The position numbers and the translations under genes were made by a program. Under the pieces are notes generated by a model. It had not been told where the DNA came from, made no database searches, and saw nothing but the letters and a program-made list of their open reading frames with translations. Shown in pieces: positions 59,038 through 64,000 of a stretch of 64,000 bases of DNA. This stretch comes from Siphonodentalium dalli (Eukaryota > Mollusca > Scaphopoda > Gadilida > Siphonodentaliidae): positions 207,563,934-207,627,933 of the forward strand of contig CP136063.1 in NCBI GenBank assembly GCA_032622095.1, read 5' to 3'. How positions within the stretch are numbered: position 1 is the first letter of the stretch; every line of letters starts with the position of its first letter.

Positions 59038-60793
59038 GGGAGGGTGAAAAAAAAAATCCGGCACATATGTCGGGGTGGTGGGTGGTCAAAGCCACCAACA
59101 AGCAATTTTGTCCGCAACTAAAAACAAAATTTCCTGCTTGTTTTTTTTAGTGTTTTGGCAATGAGTTGGGCTTCAAAACCAATTTTAATGAGAGAAATAA
59201 TGTAACCCTTACTGGTAAACTGACTGCAGACAGTTATCCAGTTGTATTTTTTATAAATGGGTGTTAGTCCATGGGAAATTTGAACGTGATCCTGCATGAG
59301 CGATTTTTAAAAAGCAAAGTCTGCCTTTTGATGTTAATCCGAGCTAATCAAATATACACACTTGTAATAAAATATACTGACTGTAGACTTATTCAGTTTT
59401 GTATTACAGGAGGGTGCAGCTGATAAGTTATATCTTATACACTGAAGAGCACTAAGGGATTGTCATATAAACAACAACCATTATCATAACAAAATTATCT
59501 TGTTTTAGAATAATCTGCATATAAAACAAACACAAATAACATTTAGCATAAAGGTATAAAAGAAAAATAAGAGGAATGCTCATCACTATAAAACTATGAA
59601 ACAGCAACTGGGCTCAGCTGGGCTGATTAAAAATAAAACTTTAAAATAAGAAAAGTAAACACTGTGATAACAGGACATAGAGTATTTGGCATCACTATTA
59701 GACTAGATATCTTCGTTTGATAAAACATAACAATAAGCCATGTAAAACTTCCTTTGATTGTCGACTTTTACCAAGTTTGGTTTTCAAAGTTTGATTATAC
59801 CAATAAAACTTCACTATAGTCATTCTGCCTATATAACTGAACTTGTCATAATTCAAAAGAAGTATTAATGGCGACATTATTTCATGTGAATCTATGGTTG
59901 TTTTATCACAATCTAGACATTGATCTAAACACAATTAAATGTGCAAATAAAACAAATAAAAAACAAATCTGGACGGCTTGTCAGTAAAACAACCTTTGTC
60001 ATAACAATGTAAAAATAGAAGTGGATTTCTCTTTACATAAAGTTGGCACATGATAATATTGAGCTAAGACTGAATGTTACAGACTTATACAACTAAAAAC
60101 ATAAAACAAAAAAGTAAATACCAAAACATTCTCATCTATAGACTGCTGTAACCTTGTTCCTCAACTTAACAATTGTTCAAATCAACAAAACCGTCTTAAA
60201 CCATACATAATGCACACTAAGTGTGCGTTCGATTTGTCAACTTGACACATTTGGACACATATTTACAAAAGTAGTAAGAAATAAATGTTGCTTCTTATTG
60301 CTTTTAAATGAAGAAGTGAGCTACGTGACTGATCAGCTGTCAAAAATGTCTTTTAATCATAGTTGTATCTCAAATCGGACTATATATTCTGATAAGGCAG
60401 CATTGCATAATTCCATTTCTTTAAATGTTGGGAGATAGCAGTCGAATCACTGGTCGAATCAGGTAGAATATCAAAATGTTACTAGCGCCATAGATGTGTT
60501 CTGACATCCATTCAGAAAACGAAAATAGTCATGCTTGTGTTTTCTCAAAACATAGGAAGCTCACATAGTAGTATGGGCCTAAATTCACTTGAAAGTTATT
60601 AACAACTGTTTCCGCCGGTTTTCGCATCTTTATTACTGTTTTAGTGTTTTATGGGGGTGGGTGTCCAAAAATGGTCGGAAAAAACTGTCGAAAACGGAAC
60701 AAAATTTGGCGATGGGGGTGGGTGGGTACAAAAAATGATCGAAAGGGAAAAAATGCCATACGTGCCTGAATTTATTTTCCGACCCCACCCCCT
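59038..60793. mobile_element. 1.76-kb element in the ~163-bp satellite
   Basis: Flanked by GCCAGTG (59031-59037 and 60794-60800; 8 bp with one mismatch). Ends GGGAGGGTGAAAAAAAAAAT / CCGGCACATATG at left resemble the reverse complement of the right end, AGGGGGTGGGGTCGGAAAAT / CAGGCACGTATG. The satellite unit is continuous across the insertion. The interior is AT-rich, with no transposase recognised. Probably hAT-like from its 7-8 bp duplication. Confidence 0.65.
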
Positions 60794-60800
60794 GCCAGTG

Positions 60801-60949
60801 CAGTGAAAACCTATGTCAGCTATACCTGAGTCAAGTCCGGATTCAGGAGGGTCCAGATATGTCCCATTATCCACAATATATCCCAGAATCTAAATGTTTA
60901 AACACATACCCTTTGTCTATGATTGACCCTTAAAATGGTGAACCCTGTG
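60801..60949 (+). repeat. ~163-bp satellite, forward array, last unit
   Basis: One unit (AGTGAAAACCTATGTCAGCT ... CCCTTAAAATGGTGAACCCT), then the TA-flanked element. Confidence 0.9.
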
Positions 60950-60951
60950 TA

Positions 60952-61820
60952 GTGGGAACTGGGGTGGAGTGGGAAATTTTTTCTTTGAATGCTCATTACT
61001 CAATTTGTGCTACATGACTGTTGCTTTTTGTACTATTTATACATCATTGCCATCTTGATATATTTCCCATGCTGGCAACTTAAACAAGGTACCCAAATGT
61101 CTCACACTTCCCCGGGTCAGGGGGTACAGTGGGTCACCCATTGGAATTCCATAACATACCCTATAACAACAACTGAAATAGTTATTCATTCAAAGAGGGA
61201 AATTCGTTCTGTGGTAACACGCATTCATATAGTTGAAACACAAGGCTTTATTGATACTTCCACTCAATCGGAGAGGAGTGGGACACAGTTTCAATCCACA
61301 GGGCCCAATTCTAATCTGACAAACTAATTGAAAAAAGTTCTGTTTGGGGTCTACATGTAGAAGATAAAAGCAACCAGGAATGGTATTTTCCAAAGATCTG
61401 CTCAACTCTATATTACTGCAACTAACAGTCCCAATGTACACCGAGCCACATGTCCCACTCTAACCCAACATAGTCATGTATCAGTTGAGTCAATATTTTA
61501 GCAACACGCCGATGCTAAGGTATTGAAACAGATATACAATTTGAAGCCCAAACACAATTGTTTCAGAGCTCAGAGTCGGTAAGAAAATATCTCGCATATG
61601 AAAAATTTCAAAATGTTGTGTTCGAAAAAATATTTATCAGATTCCATAAAAATCACATAAAAATTATAATATGCTTGCTACACGTTTGATTCATGTCATA
61701 TGTTCTGGGGACATCTTATGAGCATCAAATGAATCCATACATAATAGGCAACTCATCGATGGTATGGAGTTATCTCCACTGCCCACAGTACCCACTGTCC
61801 CACTTCACCCCAGTTTCCCC
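60952..61820. mobile_element. TA-flanked element at the satellite inversion point
   Basis: 869 bp with TA on both sides (60950-60951, 61821-61822) and inverted ends G(T/G)GG(G/A)AACTGGGGTGGAGTG. CAGTGGGT and CCCACTGT-type words recur inside. Left of it the ~163-bp satellite reads forward; right of it, inverted. No transposase found; the open frame 60989-61327 shows no domain. Confidence 0.75.
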
Positions 61821-61822
61821 TA

Positions 61823-62875
61823 CACTGCAGAGACTCAAATTTGATGTTCACCATTTTAGGGGCCCATCATAGAAAATGAGTCGGTGGCTAAATCTTGGGA
61901 TTATGTGAATATAATATGGATGTTGGGACATATCTGAACCTTCTGCATCTGTGCATGACACTGCTATAGTTGACTTACGTTTTCACTGCACGGGCTCCAT
62001 ATCGGGGTTCAAACATTTAAGGGCCCATCACTGAAAATGTGTATGTGCCTATATCTTTGGATTCTGGCATATCATATGGATGTTGGGCATATATAGACCG
62101 TCCTGCAGCTGTACATGACTCATATATAGTTGACTTAGGTTCACTGCACGAACTTCATTTTGGGGTTCAAACAGAAATTGTGTATGTGCCTATACTTTGG
62201 TTCTGGCATATAATATGGATGTTGGGACAAATGTGGACCGTCCTGCATCTGTACATGACTCATATATATATGTAGTTGAATTTGGTTTAAACTGCATGGG
62301 CTCAAATTTGGGGTTCGCCATTTCAAGGGCCCTTTCATAGAAATGGGCAGGTGCCTAAATCTTTGGATTCTGGGAATATATTGTAGGTGTTAGGACATAT
62401 CTGGAATCTCCTGCATCTGTACAGGACTCCGATATAGTTGACTTAGGTTTAGACTACACAGGCTCCAATTTGGGGTTCACCATTTTAAGGGCCCATCATA
62501 GAAAATGGGTAGGTGCCTAAATCTTTGAATTCTGGGAATATAATATGGATGTTGGGACATATCTGGACCCTCCTGCATATGTACGTGTCTCATATATAGT
62601 TGACATAGGTTATCACTGCACATACTAGTACATCATTTTGGGGTTCAAACATTTAAGGGCCCATCACAGAAAATGTGTATTGATGTGCCTATATCTTTGG
62701 ATTCTGGCATATAATAAGGACGTTGGGACATTTATGGACCGTCCTGCATCTGTACATGACTCATTTATAGCTGACATGTTTAAACTTCACGGGTTCAAAT
62801 TTGGGGTTCACAATTTTAAGGGCCCATCATAGAAGATGGGTAGGTGCCCAAATCTTTGGATTCTGGACATATAAT
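61823..62875 (-). repeat. ~163-bp satellite, inverted array
   Basis: About seven units, each the reverse complement of the forward array (GGTTCACCATTTTAAGGGCC, CATCATAGAAAATGGGTAGG, TGGACCGTCCTGCATCTGTA). Spacing is about 140-165 bp. Confidence 0.95.
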
Positions 62876-63955
62876 ATGAATTATTTTTTGTGACTAGTAT
62901 TGGATACTGGCTTGATAGATATAGTTAGCTACATTGATAAATACTACTGCCCGTATAAACTTTGTGACCATCATGGCCAGCTATAGTGGCTAATGGAACT
63001 GGCTAGATAGACTTACCACAATGGTTAGCTATGATGTCTACACTTACCAGCTTTTCTGTACAGATTATCCACCATAGCTAGCTACTTTGATCGATATTAC
63101 TGTCCATATGTACTGAATTACCACAATGACTAAATATAGTAACCAATGTAGCTCACTAAATAGACTTACCACCATGGTGAGCTATAGAGACTATTATTAT
63201 TAGCCGGATATATAGACCATCCGCCAGTGCTAGCTATATTGATTATTATTACTTCCTATTTAAACTGCACAACCACCATGATTAGCCATTATGACTACAG
63301 TAACTGGCTAGATAGACTTACCACCCTGGCTAGCTACAGTGACTACTATTACTAGCTTGTGGTATAGACTATCTTCCTATCTGGCTACTTTGATCTATAT
63401 AACTGCCCATATATACTGAATAACCACCATGACTAGCTATAGGCATACACAATGACTATTTATATGAATAATTAAATGTCTAGATAGACTTGACACCCAG
63501 GTTAGCTTGAGTGACTACACTTACTAGCTTTCGGGAAAGATTATCCGCTATAGCTAGCTATGTTGATCAATACTACTGCCCACATGTGCTGATTAACCAC
63601 AATGGCTAGCTATAGTGACTGATTAACTAGCTAGATAGACTTACCACCCAGGTTAGCTATAGTGACTACATTTACTAGCTTACTGTGTAGAATATTATAC
63701 ACTTATAGCTACTTTGATCAATATTGCTGCCCACATGTACTAAATAGCCATCACGACTAGCTACAATGACTCATGTAACTGGCAATATAGACATACCACC
63801 CTGATTGGCTATAGTGACTATTATCAATAGCTGTTTATTGACTAGCCGGCATTGGTAGCTATATGCATCGAGATTACTGCCTAGGTAAACTGAACAACCA
63901 CCATGACCAACTATTGTGTCTAATGTAACTGGCTAGAGAGACCTGTCGCCCTTGG
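62876..63955. repeat. ~152-bp satellite rich in TAGCTA
   Basis: Seven degenerate units, each with AACTGGCTAGATAGACTTAC, CACCATGGTTAGCTATAGTG, ACTACTATTACTAGCTT, and TACTGCCCATATGTACTGAA. They start near 62985, 63138, 63290, 63465, 63615, 63766 and 63917. No equivalent lies between the 69-bp and 163-bp satellites on the left side. No coding. Confidence 0.85.
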
Positions 63956-63956
63956 T

Positions 63957-64000
63957 TAGCAGTTTAGCAGCATAGCACCGGTAGAATTCCGTTTTTTTAA
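63957..64000 (-). repeat. 69-bp satellite, inverted copy at window edge
   Basis: The reverse complement reads CGGAATTCTACCGGTGCTAT then GCTGCTAAACTGCTAA, matching the 69-bp satellite at 42343-43240. It is cut by the window end, so the array length is unknown. Confidence 0.85.

Noticed and set aside
1-64000. tRNA or tRNA-derived SINE genes
   Set aside because: Scanned by eye for A-box/B-box pairs (GGTTCGA with an upstream TGGC.NAGTGG); only isolated GGTTCGAA words (25711, 32847) without partners were seen.

Overview
This looks like AT-rich nuclear DNA from an animal, most likely a lophotrochozoan and probably a mollusc. That is inference. It rests on spliced transposase exons, non-LTR retrotransposon remnants, many TACATGTA-type words, short GGGAGATAACTCT-like words, and tandem repeats that end in ACGGACGG runs plus a small hairpin. 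No bacterial operon, rRNA, tRNA or CRISPR array was seen. No complete host gene can be supported. The window is a dense pile of transposable elements and satellites, often nested in one another.

1-13 kb. A 172-bp and a ~150-bp tandem repeat are followed by a hAT-type element (4914-8366, 8-bp duplication ATGGCGAC). That element has swallowed two inverted copies of a smaller CAGACTTTCA element and a TA-flanked element whose end motif recurs inside it. Next come a TA-flanked element built of TTAAGC-centred palindromes (8415-9592), itself hit by a TTAA-flanked element, then the RNase H end of a non-LTR retrotransposon (9596-10330), then a Mutator-like element with ~340-bp inverted ends and a transposase-like ORF (10491-12846).

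13-42 kb. Mostly non-coding. It holds a 100-bp hairpin, a broken reverse transcriptase on the minus strand (16790-18556), several small inverted-repeat elements, inverted copies of the ~150-bp repeat (23-24.4 kb), a local duplication (28.2-30.4 kb), a TTCCGAAGG-ended element holding two smaller ones (31.4-33.3 kb), a 161-bp tandem array (33.3-34 kb), and a pair of 734-bp non-autonomous Helitrons in inverted orientation around a third (36715-39324).

42-64 kb. A satellite province. A 69-bp satellite (42.3-43.2 kb) and a ~163-bp satellite (from 43.4 kb) are interrupted by one 13,580-bp element (44694-58273). It starts TAGGG, has inverted ends and is flanked by a perfect 8-bp duplication, AATCATAA. 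Both arms are made of the same minisatellites in inverted order, so it is a giant foldback. Inside it sits a second hAT element (51680-53663) with its own perfect duplication, GTATGAGT, and a two-exon mini-gene that joins a BED zinc finger to a piece of the hAT C-terminal domain with no catalytic core. The ~163-bp satellite resumes, is hit by two more elements, flips orientation at 61 kb, and gives way to a ~152-bp satellite and an inverted copy of the 69-bp satellite at the window end. The giant satellite-armed hAT element is the strongest candidate for something undescribed.
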